Assembly (NCBI RefSeq): GCF_004919105.1
Contig: NZ_STGK01000010.1
Coordinates: 124,001-188,000, forward strand
Length of the DNA: 64,000 bases
Source of the DNA: Nocardioides sp. GY 10113
GTDB taxonomy: Bacteria > Actinomycetota > Actinomycetes > Propionibacteriales > Nocardioidaceae
Reading direction: 5' to 3'
The notes beneath the pieces were generated by a model that was given only the letters and a program-made list of their open reading frames with translations, was not told the DNA's origin and did no database searches. Below are positions 47,789-55,560 of the stretch, piece by piece. A program made the translations under genes and the position numbers. Numbering within the stretch: position 1 is the first letter of the stretch; each line of letters starts with the position of its first letter.

Positions 47789-48175
47789 TCAGCCTGGCCC
47801 GGCCCGGGCCCGCGCCTCGAGGTCGGCGCTCCACCCCCGCCACCGTGGACCGGCGAGCCGGACCCTGACCTCCACCGCTCCGGCGAGCGTCGTGCACCCG
47901 ACCAGGGTCGCCGCGTTGGCCTCGGCGATCCGCGCCGCAGCGGCGCAGGCAGCACCCCCGTCAGCCCACGACGCGGCCCCTGCCAGCGCGGCGAGGTCCG
48001 CCGCGGCCTGCGCCCTCCGGTGGTCGACGACCAGCGCCGCGACCACCGCAAGGCCGCACCCGACCACCAGCAGCAGGCCGGACAGTGCCACCACCAGCAC
48101 CGTGGCCGCACCGCGCTGGCCGGGCCGCGCCGGCCGCCGTCGGGCACACGACGCCGCCGGGCGCCCCGGCGTCAC
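47789..48175 (-). CDS. TadG-like / Rv3654c-like secreted pilus-assembly protein
   Basis: A 128-residue protein. A basic N-terminus with GQRGAATVLVVALSGLLLVVGCG (about 19-41, in part) is the helix typical of TadE/TadG pseudopilins (GAATVL motif), then HRRAQAAADLAALAGAASWADGGAACAAAARIAEANAATL (about 52-91, in part), where RAQAAADLAALAGA is the TadG pattern. Such proteins assemble with the Flp pilus. The GTG at 48175 overlaps the TadE-like stop by 4 nt. It is the last gene of the Tad cluster. Confidence 0.8.
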   Translation of the reverse strand: MTPGRPAASCARRRPARPGQRGAATVLVVALSGLLLVVGCGLAVVAALVVDHRRAQAAADLAALAGAASWADGGAACAAAARIAEANAATLVGCTTLAGAVEVRVRLAGPRWRGWSADLEARARAGPG

Positions 48176-48543
48176 GGGGTCGACCCCTCGCTGAGCGCCA
48201 CGGCCTCCGCCCGGAGGCGGACGCCCGGGAGGCCACCGAGCAGCCCGCCGGGGCCGGCCAGCACGCCGGCGGCCGTCGCCACCGCGCGGCCGCCCTCGTT
48301 CGCGACCGCGACGCGGACCCCTGGCGGCGCGATGCGCTCGGCCAGCGCCACCGCGTCCGCGGGATCGTCGCCCCGGGCCACCGCCCGGGCCGCCTCCCGC
48401 GCGGCGTCGACGGTGCGGGCCTGCGCGGCGCCGAGGGAGAGCAGCCAGACCAGGACGAGCGTGACGGCGATCAGCGCCGGCAGACCCATCACCAGCTCGG
48501 CCGTGACCGCGCCCCGGTCGCCCCGACGCGCCGCCGGCCTCAC
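48172..48543 (-). CDS. TadE-like pseudopilin (helicase/secretion neighbourhood type)
   Basis: A 123-residue protein with the TadE helix: RGAVTAELVMGLPALIAVTLVLVWLLSLGAAQARTVDAAREAARAVARGDD (about 12-62, shown in part), where AVTAELVMGLP is the prepilin-like processing region. A short beta-rich C-terminus follows. Relatives form minor components of the Flp pilus. The GTG at 48543 overlaps the pilin stop by 4 nt (GTGA), and its own stop overlaps the TadG-like start. Family fit: TIGR03816-type. Confidence 0.85.
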   Translation of the reverse strand: MRPAARRGDRGAVTAELVMGLPALIAVTLVLVWLLSLGAAQARTVDAAREAARAVARGDDPADAVALAERIAPPGVRVAVANEGGRAVATAAGVLAGPGGLLGGLPGVRLRAEAVALSEGSTP

Positions 48544-48791
48544 CCCACGCCCAGCAGGCCGAGCACGTGGTCGTAGAGGGTGCGCAGCATCCGGTCCCCG
48601 AACCCGCTGGTCAGCAGCTTGTAGAGCAGGCCGGCCAGCCCGGCGCCGGCGGCCGTGCCGACGGCGTACTCCGCGGTGGTGATGCCGCGTTCCTCCCGCC
48701 TCCGAGCCGCCGCAGGCCGCAGCGGGGGCGGGGGCGGGGCAGGGAGCGGGAAGGGACGGATCGGGCTGACGGGGACGTCGTCGCGGGGCAT
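48540..48791 (-). CDS. Flp-type pilin (DUF4244)
   Basis: An 83-residue protein. A Pro-rich leader (IRPFPLPAPPPPPLRPA) is followed by RREERGITTAEYAVGTAAGAGLAGLLYKLLTS (about 34-65, in part): the prepilin cleavage region (G-ITTAEY, with Glu at +5) and the hydrophobic pilin helix. This is the actinobacterial DUF4244 pilin, the likely major subunit. The ATG at 48791 has GGAGG 7 nt upstream; upstream codons in this frame show no pilin character. It starts the second half of the Tad cluster after the inserted oxidoreductase gene. Confidence 0.88.
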   Translation of the reverse strand: MPRDDVPVSPIRPFPLPAPPPPPLRPAAARRREERGITTAEYAVGTAAGAGLAGLLYKLLTSGFGDRMLRTLYDHVLGLLGVG

Positions 48792-48944
48792 CGTGGCCTC
48801 CTCTCGGGCCGCCGGGTGCGGCCGGTGCCCCGACTCTGCGCCAGCGCCGCGACCAGGCGGGAGCGAGCAACCGCGGGCTGTGGAACGCACGCGGGCGGTC
48901 CACAGCGGGGTTCGCCGCGAGCGGCGAGCGGTGGTGCGTCGGCG

Positions 48945-50330
48945 CTACCCGGTACGACCGGAGATGCGGTCTCCTAGGCGGGCGACGAAGGACGTCCGCG
49001 CCGCACCACGCGTCTCGATCCGGTCCGCGATCCCGTAGGCGCGGTACAGGCCGTGGATGCCCAGCCAGCGCAGCGGCTCGGGCTCCCACCGGCGGGCCCG
49101 CTGGTCGACCCACGGCAGGGTGGTCCGGTCGGTCGACTCGCCGGCGACCAGGTCGGCCAGCGTGCGGCCGGCGAGGTTGGTCGCGGTGACGCCCGTGCCG
49201 ACGTACCCACCGGCCCAGCCCAGGCCGCTGTCGCGGTCGTAGGCGACGGTGGCCCGCCAGTTCCTCGGCACCCCGAGCACGCCGCTCCAGCCGTGGGCGA
49301 TCCCGGCGCCCGCCAGCGTGGGGAACCAGGAGACGAGGATGTCGCGGAGCTCCCGCACGGTGTGCTCGGGGATGTCGCCGTCGAGGTCGGTGCGGGAGCC
49401 GAAGCGGTAGGGGTAGCCGCGTCCGCCGAGCGCGATCCGACCGTCGGGCGTGCGCTGCGCGTAGGTATAGCGGTGGGAGAGGTCCTCGAGGGTCTCGTAG
49501 CCCCGCCAGCCGATGGCGGCCCACGCCTCCTCCGGGAGCGGATCGGTGATGATCATCGAGGAGTTCATCGGCACCCACGTGCGCCGCTCGCCGTCCAGGC
49601 CCGCCGTGAAGCCCTCCGTGGCGCGCAGCACGTGCCGGGCGCGGATCACCCCGCGGTCGGTGACCACCCGGCCCGGGGCGATCGAACGCGCCGTGGTGCC
49701 CTCGTGGATCCGGACGCCGCGGGCGCGGACCAGCGCGGCCAGCCCGCGGACCAGCCGCGCGGGGTCGATCCGCGCGCAGTGGGGCTCCCACACGGCGGCG
49801 CGGGTCTCGGCGACGCGGACCCGGGCCGCCGACTCCTCCGGCCCCAGCAGCACCGCGCCGAGCGTCGGCCACCGCTCCGCCCGAGCGACCAGGTCGCGCG
49901 CCCGCTCCTCCTGCGCCGCATTGCGGGCGACCAGGAGCGTGCCGCCGCGGCGGATCCCGGCGTCGATGCCGTGCCGCTCGGCGACCGCGATCACCTCGGC
50001 GACGGCATCGATCATCGCCTGCTGGAAGCGGGCCACGTCCGCGCGCGGGTGGGTGCGCGCGTAGCCGTCGAGGCCGCCGGTGACCGTCGCCGACAGCCAG
50101 CCCCCGTTGCGCCCCGAGGCGCCGTAGCCGGCGAACCGCTGCTCGACCAGCCGGACCTCCAGGTCGGGCCGCAGCTCGGAGAGGTAGTACGCCGCCCACA
50201 GGCCGGTGTAGCCGGCGCCGACGATCACCACGTCGGCCTCGGCGTCGCCGGGGAGCGGGTCGCTGGGCTCCGGCTGGCCGATCGCGGACCACCAGTGGGA
50301 GACGTCCCCGGTACGGCGGGCGAGGTTCAT
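48945..50330 (-). CDS. FAD-dependent amine oxidoreductase (DAO family), inserted in the Tad cluster
   Basis: A 461-residue flavoprotein like gamma-glutamylputrescine oxidase. The FAD motif is VVIVGAGYTGLWAAYYLSE (about 32-50), followed by VEQRFAGYGASGRNGGWLSA (about 58-77), and the C-terminal GYVGTGVTATNLAGRTLADL (about 390-409), all typical of this subgroup. The substrate (an amine or a N-methylated amino acid) is unknown. The ATG at 50330 is chosen because MNLARRTGDVSHWWSA matches the family start. It separates tadC (ending 50478) from the pilin gene and shares no function with them, which suggests an insertion, though the strand is the same. Confidence 0.85.
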   Translation of the reverse strand: MNLARRTGDVSHWWSAIGQPEPSDPLPGDAEADVVIVGAGYTGLWAAYYLSELRPDLEVRLVEQRFAGYGASGRNGGWLSATVTGGLDGYARTHPRADVARFQQAMIDAVAEVIAVAERHGIDAGIRRGGTLLVARNAAQEERARDLVARAERWPTLGAVLLGPEESAARVRVAETRAAVWEPHCARIDPARLVRGLAALVRARGVRIHEGTTARSIAPGRVVTDRGVIRARHVLRATEGFTAGLDGERRTWVPMNSSMIITDPLPEEAWAAIGWRGYETLEDLSHRYTYAQRTPDGRIALGGRGYPYRFGSRTDLDGDIPEHTVRELRDILVSWFPTLAGAGIAHGWSGVLGVPRNWRATVAYDRDSGLGWAGGYVGTGVTATNLAGRTLADLVAGESTDRTTLPWVDQRARRWEPEPLRWLGIHGLYRAYGIADRIETRGAARTSFVARLGDRISGRTG

Positions 50331-50477
50331 GGGCACTCCGGGCTCTGCGATCGGCGGACCGGGCGACGCCCGGTGGAGGACAAGAGTGGACCCACCGCGG
50401 CCGCCGGCGGCGCAACGACGCGCTGGTCGTGGCAACGCCGATCCGCCGCGCACCGACCCAGCGAACGGCCCGGGCCG

Positions 50478-51215
50478 TCACCAGGCGAGGGTGCCGGCCA
50501 GGCCGGCGACCACCGGGACGATGCCCAGCAGCAGGAACGCCGGCAACAGGCAGATCCCCAGCGGCACCGCCGCGCGCACGCCCACCGAGCGCGCACGGTC
50601 CTCGGTCTCGGCCCGGGCGCCGGCGGCGAGGTCGGCGGCCAGTCGCTGGACCGCCTCCGCCACCGGAGCCCCCGTGCGATGGGTCCGCGCCATCGTCCGG
50701 CCCAGCGGCGCCAGGGCCGGGTCGGCAGCCAGTCCGGACCAGAGCGGGCCCGGGTCGGCGCCCAACGCCAGGCGGGCGGCGACGGGCGCGAGGCGGTCGG
50801 CCGCCGCGCCGGGCAGGGCCAGCACGACCAGGTTCACGGCGTCGGGTGGCGCGCTCCCCGCGCGGAGCGCGGCGGCGAGCAACCCGACCAGGTGCGGCAG
50901 GTCCCGGCGAGCCTCCTCGCGGAGGCGGCGTACCTGCCGCGGCTCGATCCGACCGGCGGCCACCCAGGTGCCGATGCCGACCGCCGCCCCGCCGGGCAAC
51001 GCCAACGGGCCGCCGAGGAAGGCGGCCGCGCCCGCCGCGGCGACCAGCCCCGACGCCGCGCGCAGCGCCACCGACCCGCGCGGCACCGCCGACCGCTGCG
51101 GCGCGGACACCGCCGCTGGCCCCGCTCGGCGCACCGCCCCACGCACCCGCGGCGGCGCGGGTGCCAGCAACGCGGCCGCGGCGATGGCGGCGAGCACGGC
51201 GAGCACTCCGCTCAC
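50478..51215 (-). CDS. tadC: TadC-like type II secretion F-domain protein
   Basis: Inner-membrane platform of the Flp pilus. The 245-residue protein has the T2SF core: EARRDLPHLVGLLAAALRAGSAPPDAV (about 103-129, in part), DPALAPLGRTMARTHRTGAPVAEAVQRLAADL (about 160-191, in part), where HRTGAPVAEAV is the hallmark, and C-terminal membrane helices VPLGICLLPAFLLLGIVPVVAGLA (about 213-236, in part). The GTG at 51215 overlaps tadB by 4 nt. Relatives pair with TadB. Confidence 0.85.
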   Translation of the reverse strand: MSGVLAVLAAIAAAALLAPAPPRVRGAVRRAGPAAVSAPQRSAVPRGSVALRAASGLVAAAGAAAFLGGPLALPGGAAVGIGTWVAAGRIEPRQVRRLREEARRDLPHLVGLLAAALRAGSAPPDAVNLVVLALPGAAADRLAPVAARLALGADPGPLWSGLAADPALAPLGRTMARTHRTGAPVAEAVQRLAADLAAGARAETEDRARSVGVRAAVPLGICLLPAFLLLGIVPVVAGLAGTLAW

Positions 51216-51928
51216 CGGCCGCGCTCGACGTCCGACGCGATCGCCTCGATCCAGGCCAGCCCCGCCAGCCCGGAGCCGAGGCCGGCGGCGAGGCAGAGCA
51301 AACCCGGCGTGGTGCCGAGGAGGAACCCCCACGGGTCGGCGCCCCCGGCGCCGCCGACCGCCAGCGCGACCAGGGGCAGCCCACCGACCAGCCGGGCGGT
51401 GGCCCGCGCCGAGGCCAGCTCACCGGCGACCACCCGCCGGGTCTGCTCGGCCGCGCGCAGGTCCTCCGCCACCCGCCCCAGGGCATCGCCGAGACCGTGC
51501 CCGGTGCGCTGCGCGACCTGCCAGGCGGCCGCGACGACCCTCAGGTCGGCGGCGCCCGGTCGCTCCGCGAGGCCGCGCAGGGCCTCGGCGACGGACCCGC
51601 CCGCCGCGGCCGCCCGCGCCGCCGGCGCCAGCAGCGGCCACTCCTCCGCCACCCGCTCCAGCGCATCCGCCGGCACCGCGCCCCCGGCCAGCTCGCCGCG
51701 CAGCGCCTCGCAGAGCTCGACGACCGCCGCCCGGGTCGCACCGGCCGAGGCCCGCGCGACGCGTCCGCGCCACCACCGCTCGCCGGCCACTCCCACGCCG
51801 AGCGCGAGTGCGGCCAGGACGACGAGCCGCGGCGACGGCGCGGCGACCATCCCCAGCGCGGTGACCAGCGCGGTGACCAGCGCCGCCGCCCCGGCGACCG
51901 CGTCACGTCGGCGGGCCCGCGCCGTCAT
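51212..51928 (-). CDS. tadB: TadB-like type II secretion F-domain protein
   Basis: Partner platform protein of TadC. The 238-residue protein has two N-terminal membrane helices, the T2SF domain (VELCEALRGELAGGAVPADALERVAEEWP, in part; AWQVAQRTGHGLGDALGRVAEDLR, about 145-168, in part) and two C-terminal helices (LPLVALAVGGAGGADPWGFLL and TPGLLCLAAGLGSGLAGLAW). The ATG at 51928 overlaps the tadA stop by 4 nt. It should sit in the membrane under the TadA ATPase. Confidence 0.87.
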   Translation of the reverse strand: MTARARRRDAVAGAAALVTALVTALGMVAAPSPRLVVLAALALGVGVAGERWWRGRVARASAGATRAAVVELCEALRGELAGGAVPADALERVAEEWPLLAPAARAAAAGGSVAEALRGLAERPGAADLRVVAAAWQVAQRTGHGLGDALGRVAEDLRAAEQTRRVVAGELASARATARLVGGLPLVALAVGGAGGADPWGFLLGTTPGLLCLAAGLGSGLAGLAWIEAIASDVERGR

Positions 51929-53097
51929 CGTCGCGCCCGGCCCAGCAGCACGGCCAGCTCCTCCGCCGCCGCGCCGGGGACGCCGGAGCCGTCCGCTGCG
52001 AACCGGACCGCTGGCACCGCCCGCGCCCAGCCGCCGTCGTCCCGCCGCAGCAGCGCCACCTCGGCCAGCCACCGCCGACCGGTGCGGTCGCGCTCGAGGT
52101 GGAGCACCACCCGCACCGCCGCGGCGAGCTGGCTGTGGGCGGCGGCCCGGTCCAGCCCGGCGGCGAGGGCCAACGCCTCGACCCGGGCGGGCACATCGGC
52201 CGCGGAGTTGGCGTGCAGCGTCCCGCAGCCGCCCTCGTGCCCGGTGTTGAGGGCCGCCAGCAGGTCGACCACGGCGGCGTCGCGGACCTCGCCCACCACC
52301 AGCCGATCCGGGCGCATCCGCAGGGCGTGGCGGACCAGGTCGCGCAGGCCCACCGCCCCGGCGCCCTCCAGGTTCGCCGGCCGGGCCTCGAGCCCGACCA
52401 CGTGCGGGTGGTCGGGCCGCAGCTCGGCCGCGTCCTCGACCACGACGATCCGCTCGGCGGCCGACGCCTCGGCCAGCATCGCGGCCAGCAGGGTCGTCTT
52501 CCCGGAGCCGGTGCCACCGGAGACCAGGAAGGAGAGCCGGAGCTCCAGGACCGCCCGGACGATCTCGAGCGCCGGCTGCGCCAGCCCGCCGCTGCGCCGC
52601 AGCTCCGCCAGCGTGAAGCCGCCGCGCCGCGGCACCCGCAGCGAGATCGCCGTACCGGGATGTGCCAGCGGGGCCAGTACGGCGTGGCAGCGGGTTCCGT
52701 CCGGGAGCCGCACGTCCGCGCACGGCGCGGCGTCGTCCAACCGCCTCCCGCCGGTCGCGACCAGGCGTTGCGCCAGCCTCCGGACGGCCGCCTCGTCGGG
52801 CAGCCGGACCTCGGTGGCCTCCAGCCCACGCCCACGGTCGACCTGGACCGGCTCCGTGCCGTTGACCAGTACGTCGGTGACGCCGGGCAGGCGCAGCAGC
52901 GGCTCCAGCGGACCGGCCCCGAGGACGTCACGGCGCAGGGCCTCGTAGACCGCGAGCACCGTGGCGTCGCCGACCGGCCGTCCCGAGGCCCGCAGCGCCT
53001 CGGCCACCCGGTGCGGGGTCAGGGCGCCGGTCCCGTCGGCCAGCCGCCGCCGGACCGCCTCGACCAGGTCGGCCGGCGCGGCCGCGAGCGCGCTCAC
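51925..53097 (-). CDS. tadA: TadA/CpaF secretion ATPase
   Basis: Hexameric ATPase that powers pilus assembly. The 390-residue protein shows Walker A VSGGTGSGKTTLLAAML (about 195-211), Asp box IVVVEDAAELRPDHPHVVGLEARP (about 220-243, in part), Walker B LRMRPDRLVVGEVRDAAVVDLLAALNTGHEGGCGTLHANSA (about 261-301, in part), and the His box ending GTLHANS, all as in TadA. An N-terminal helical domain precedes them. The family is TIGR03819-type, found only in this neighbourhood. The GTG at 53097 overlaps the CpaE-like stop by 4 nt. Confidence 0.93.
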   Translation of the reverse strand: MSALAAAPADLVEAVRRRLADGTGALTPHRVAEALRASGRPVGDATVLAVYEALRRDVLGAGPLEPLLRLPGVTDVLVNGTEPVQVDRGRGLEATEVRLPDEAAVRRLAQRLVATGGRRLDDAAPCADVRLPDGTRCHAVLAPLAHPGTAISLRVPRRGGFTLAELRRSGGLAQPALEIVRAVLELRLSFLVSGGTGSGKTTLLAAMLAEASAAERIVVVEDAAELRPDHPHVVGLEARPANLEGAGAVGLRDLVRHALRMRPDRLVVGEVRDAAVVDLLAALNTGHEGGCGTLHANSAADVPARVEALALAAGLDRAAAHSQLAAAVRVVLHLERDRTGRRWLAEVALLRRDDGGWARAVPAVRFAADGSGVPGAAAEELAVLLGRARR

Positions 53098-54233
53098 GCG
53101 TGGGCCGCCGCCCAGACGGCCTCGGCGGCCCGAGCCAGCGGGCCGCGTGCCTGCCGCAGCGGCCCCAGCCCCAGGTCGATCGACTCCGCCAACCCGCGCT
53201 GCTCGCGCATCTGCGCCAGCACCGGCAGGCGGACCACCCGGGTCACGTCCCGAGCCGACAGCTCCTCCCCGCGCACCACCACCGCGACGGAGGGGTGCGC
53301 GGCGAACCGGCTCCGGAGCCGGGCGGTCGAGGCCACCCCGACGAGCGTCGCCGGGGCGACCAGGACCAGCAGGTCGCAACGGGCCGCCAGCTCCTCGGCC
53401 AGCGTGTCCGCGGCCCGCGGCAGGTCGAGCACCACGGTGCGGTGGCCCCGCCGCGCGGCCGAGAGCGCCTCGCGGACCGCGAACGCCTGGAGGCGCTGGG
53501 GCTCCGCCCCGGCGTACCAGGAGAGGACGCCGAGCTGGTCGCGCCGCGGCAGCGCCTCACGCAGGGCACGGGCCGAGAGGCGACCGGTGGTGCGGCACAG
53601 CGCGTCCCAGCGGAAGCCCTCGGTGCGCTCCAGCCCCAGCATCCGGTCCAACCCGGGCCCCTGCGGGTCGCAGTCGATGATCGCCGTCTCCGCGCCGATC
53701 GCGGCGGCCCGGCCGCCGACAGCGGACTCGTCGGCGGGCCCGGCGGCGTACCGGGCCGCGTACTGGGCGACCGCGCAGGCCAGCGTCGTGGCACCGGCCC
53801 CGCCGGCGCCCCCGATCACCCCGACCACCCGGCCGCGGGTCCGGTGGCCCTCGGTGACGTCGGTCAGCAGCTCGACCAGCCAGCCGTCGGAGACCGGCAC
53901 CTCCACGACCTGCCGCGCACCGATCGCGAGGGCGTGCCGGAACGCCTCGTCGGGCACCCGGGCGCGGCCGACCAGGAAGACCCCCGGGCGGGGGTCCGGC
54001 GCCATCCGGGCGAGCTCCGCGGCGACGTCCGTGCCCACCAGCACCACGGGCGCGCGCCCCCACAGGCCCAGCGCCTCCGCAGCGCCGCGGACCACCGCGG
54101 GCGTCACGTCGGCCGCTGCGGCCAACGGGAGGAGGTCGGCGAGCAGGTCGGGGTCACGGGTGATCACCAGCGGGGCGGTCGGGTCCGGCTGCCCGACGAC
54201 GGCGAGCGGTGGGAGGTCGACGTGGAGGCTCAT
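53094..54233 (-). CDS. CpaE-like / septum-site-determining (Ssd, Rv3660c) MinD-type ATPase
   Basis: A 379-residue protein. An N-terminal receiver-like domain without a clear phosphorylation site (about 25-130) precedes a MinD/ParA domain with a deviant Walker A VVGVIGGAGGAGATTLACAVAQ (about 137-158, in part), where the signature Lys at KGGxGKT is replaced (GGAGGAGAT), and IIDCDPQGPGLDRMLGLE (Walker A'/switch, about 187-204). CpaE relatives position the Tad machine at the pole; the mycobacterial orthologue Ssd affects septation. The ATG at 54233 is chosen over an upstream in-frame start because MSLHVDLPP follows directly from the family start. First gene of the Tad cluster, divergent from the HAD gene. 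Confidence 0.85.
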   Translation of the reverse strand: MSLHVDLPPLAVVGQPDPTAPLVITRDPDLLADLLPLAAAADVTPAVVRGAAEALGLWGRAPVVLVGTDVAAELARMAPDPRPGVFLVGRARVPDEAFRHALAIGARQVVEVPVSDGWLVELLTDVTEGHRTRGRVVGVIGGAGGAGATTLACAVAQYAARYAAGPADESAVGGRAAAIGAETAIIDCDPQGPGLDRMLGLERTEGFRWDALCRTTGRLSARALREALPRRDQLGVLSWYAGAEPQRLQAFAVREALSAARRGHRTVVLDLPRAADTLAEELAARCDLLVLVAPATLVGVASTARLRSRFAAHPSVAVVVRGEELSARDVTRVVRLPVLAQMREQRGLAESIDLGLGPLRQARGPLARAAEAVWAAAHA

Positions 54234-54354
54234 GGCACTGTTCTCGCGCACCGGCGGCCGTCCCGGCACCGAGCGGTCTCCCCCTGAGGAGGACCTTCGT
54301 CCCGACGCTGCCTTGTGCGCTGCTAGCGGGCCACCGCGTGGCTACGATGGCGCC

Positions 54355-55164
54355 ATGCCCCCGGCGGCGGCGCGCTCAGCCGCGTTCTTCGACCTCGACA
54401 AGACGATCATCGCGAAGTCGAGCGTGCTGGCTTTCAGCAAGCCCTTCCAGGCCGGCGGACTGATCTCGCGCCGCGCGGTGCTGCGCTCGGCGTACGCCCA
54501 GTTCTTGTTCATGGTCGGCGGCGCCGACCACGAGCAGGTGGAGCGGATGCGGCAGTTCATGTCGACGCTGTGCGCCGGCTGGGACGTCGCGACCGTGCGC
54601 GAGATCGTCGCCGAGACCCTGCACAACGTGGTCGACCCGATCGTCTACGACGAGGCGGTGCAGCTGATCGCCGACCACCGCGCCGCCGGGCGGGACGTGG
54701 TCATCGTCTCCACCTCCGGCAGCGAGGTGGTCGAGCCGATCGGCGACCTGCTCGGCGCCAACGACGTGGTGGCCACCCGGTTGGCCATCGAGGACGGCCG
54801 CTACACCGGGGAGATCGAGTACTACGCCTACGCCGAGGAGAAGGCGAACGCCATCCGGGCCCTGGCCGAGCAGCGCGGCTACGACCTCGACTCCAGCTTC
54901 GCGTACAGCGACTCGGTGACCGACGTACCGATGCTGGAGACGGTCGGCCACCCGTTCGCGGTCAACCCGGACAAGGACCTGCGGAAGGTCGCCGAGGGCA
55001 ACGAGTGGCCGATCCTGGTCTTCACCAAGCCGGTCGCCCTGCGCAGCCGACTGCCGCTGCCGCCGCCGAAGCCGACGCTGGCCGCGCTCGCGGTCGGCGG
55101 TGTGGTCGCGGTCGGCGCGGCGGTGTGGGCCGGGGTCCGCCGGAAGGGCTCCATCGGCGCCTGA
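54355..55164 (+). CDS. HAD-IB family phosphatase (Rv3661-like)
   Basis: A 269-residue HAD hydrolase of the SerB/IB subfamily. Motif I AAFFDLDKTIIAKSS (about 9-23, nucleophile Asp14), motif II DVVIVSTSGSEVVEP (about 118-132), the IB motif RYTGEIEYYAYAEEKANAI (Lys about 165) and motif IV FAYSDSVTDVPMLETVGHPFAVNPDKDLRKVA (about 183-214, in part) are complete. A hydrophobic C-terminal stretch (LAALAVGGVVAVGAAVWAGV) suggests membrane anchoring. The substrate is not known. Start is ATG 54355. Mycobacterial synteny (next to Ssd) supports the assignment. Confidence 0.9.
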   Translation: MPPAAARSAAFFDLDKTIIAKSSVLAFSKPFQAGGLISRRAVLRSAYAQFLFMVGGADHEQVERMRQFMSTLCAGWDVATVREIVAETLHNVVDPIVYDEAVQLIADHRAAGRDVVIVSTSGSEVVEPIGDLLGANDVVATRLAIEDGRYTGEIEYYAYAEEKANAIRALAEQRGYDLDSSFAYSDSVTDVPMLETVGHPFAVNPDKDLRKVAEGNEWPILVFTKPVALRSRLPLPPPKPTLAALAVGGVVAVGAAVWAGVRRKGSIGA

Positions 55165-55560
55165 CACCGGCGCCCGACCGATCCCCGACCGATCCCCGAC
55201 CGATCCCCGACCCACCCCCGACCCACCCCCGATCGGTCCGATTTCGGCCTCTGACCTGGGAATACGCCGCATTGTGCAGCATGCACACGGCCCGCGCTCC
55301 AACTCACCAGCCTGCGCTGGCCGACCACCAAATACAAGTCTTGAAGGTGGCGTGCGGTCGGCGTAGAAAGGCCTTGGACAACTTCAGACCACACGCAGTA
55401 CCTGGTACCCACGCGGCGATCTACCCTTCTGAATTGGGCGCTGACCGACGGGAACCTCCCGAGGTAGCACTTGTTGATGCACGCTTGGTAGCCGGAACTG
55501 CGTGTCCGCGGTGGCATCCGAGCGACGCACGAGCCTCGGGTGCCACCTGCATGTTCGGGA
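55165..55560. other. Spacer with imperfect tandem repeats, no gene
   Basis: 396 bp between the convergent HAD and Fic-like genes. The first part (55173-55245) is built of imperfect 10-12-bp units (CGACCGATCCC, then CGACCCACCCC). The middle (55290-55500) is less GC-rich than the genes; short open frames there show no family pattern. The end has a strong hairpin (55510-55547). It is unusually long for a gap between convergent genes in this window. Confidence 0.5.
55510..55547. terminator. Hairpin downstream of the Fic-like gene
   Basis: 13-bp arms (55510-55522, GGTGGCATCCGAG; 55535-55547, CTCGGGTGCCACC) with one G-T pair and a 12-nt loop. It lies 13 bp after the stop codon of the minus-strand Fic-like gene. 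There is no U-tract. Confidence 0.6.

Noticed and set aside
54234..54354. 6C-type small RNA between Ssd and the HAD gene, as known in mycobacteria at this place
   Set aside because: There is only one weak hairpin (GGTCTCC-CCCTGA-GGAGGACC) with few loop cytosines, and no second C-rich loop or terminator.
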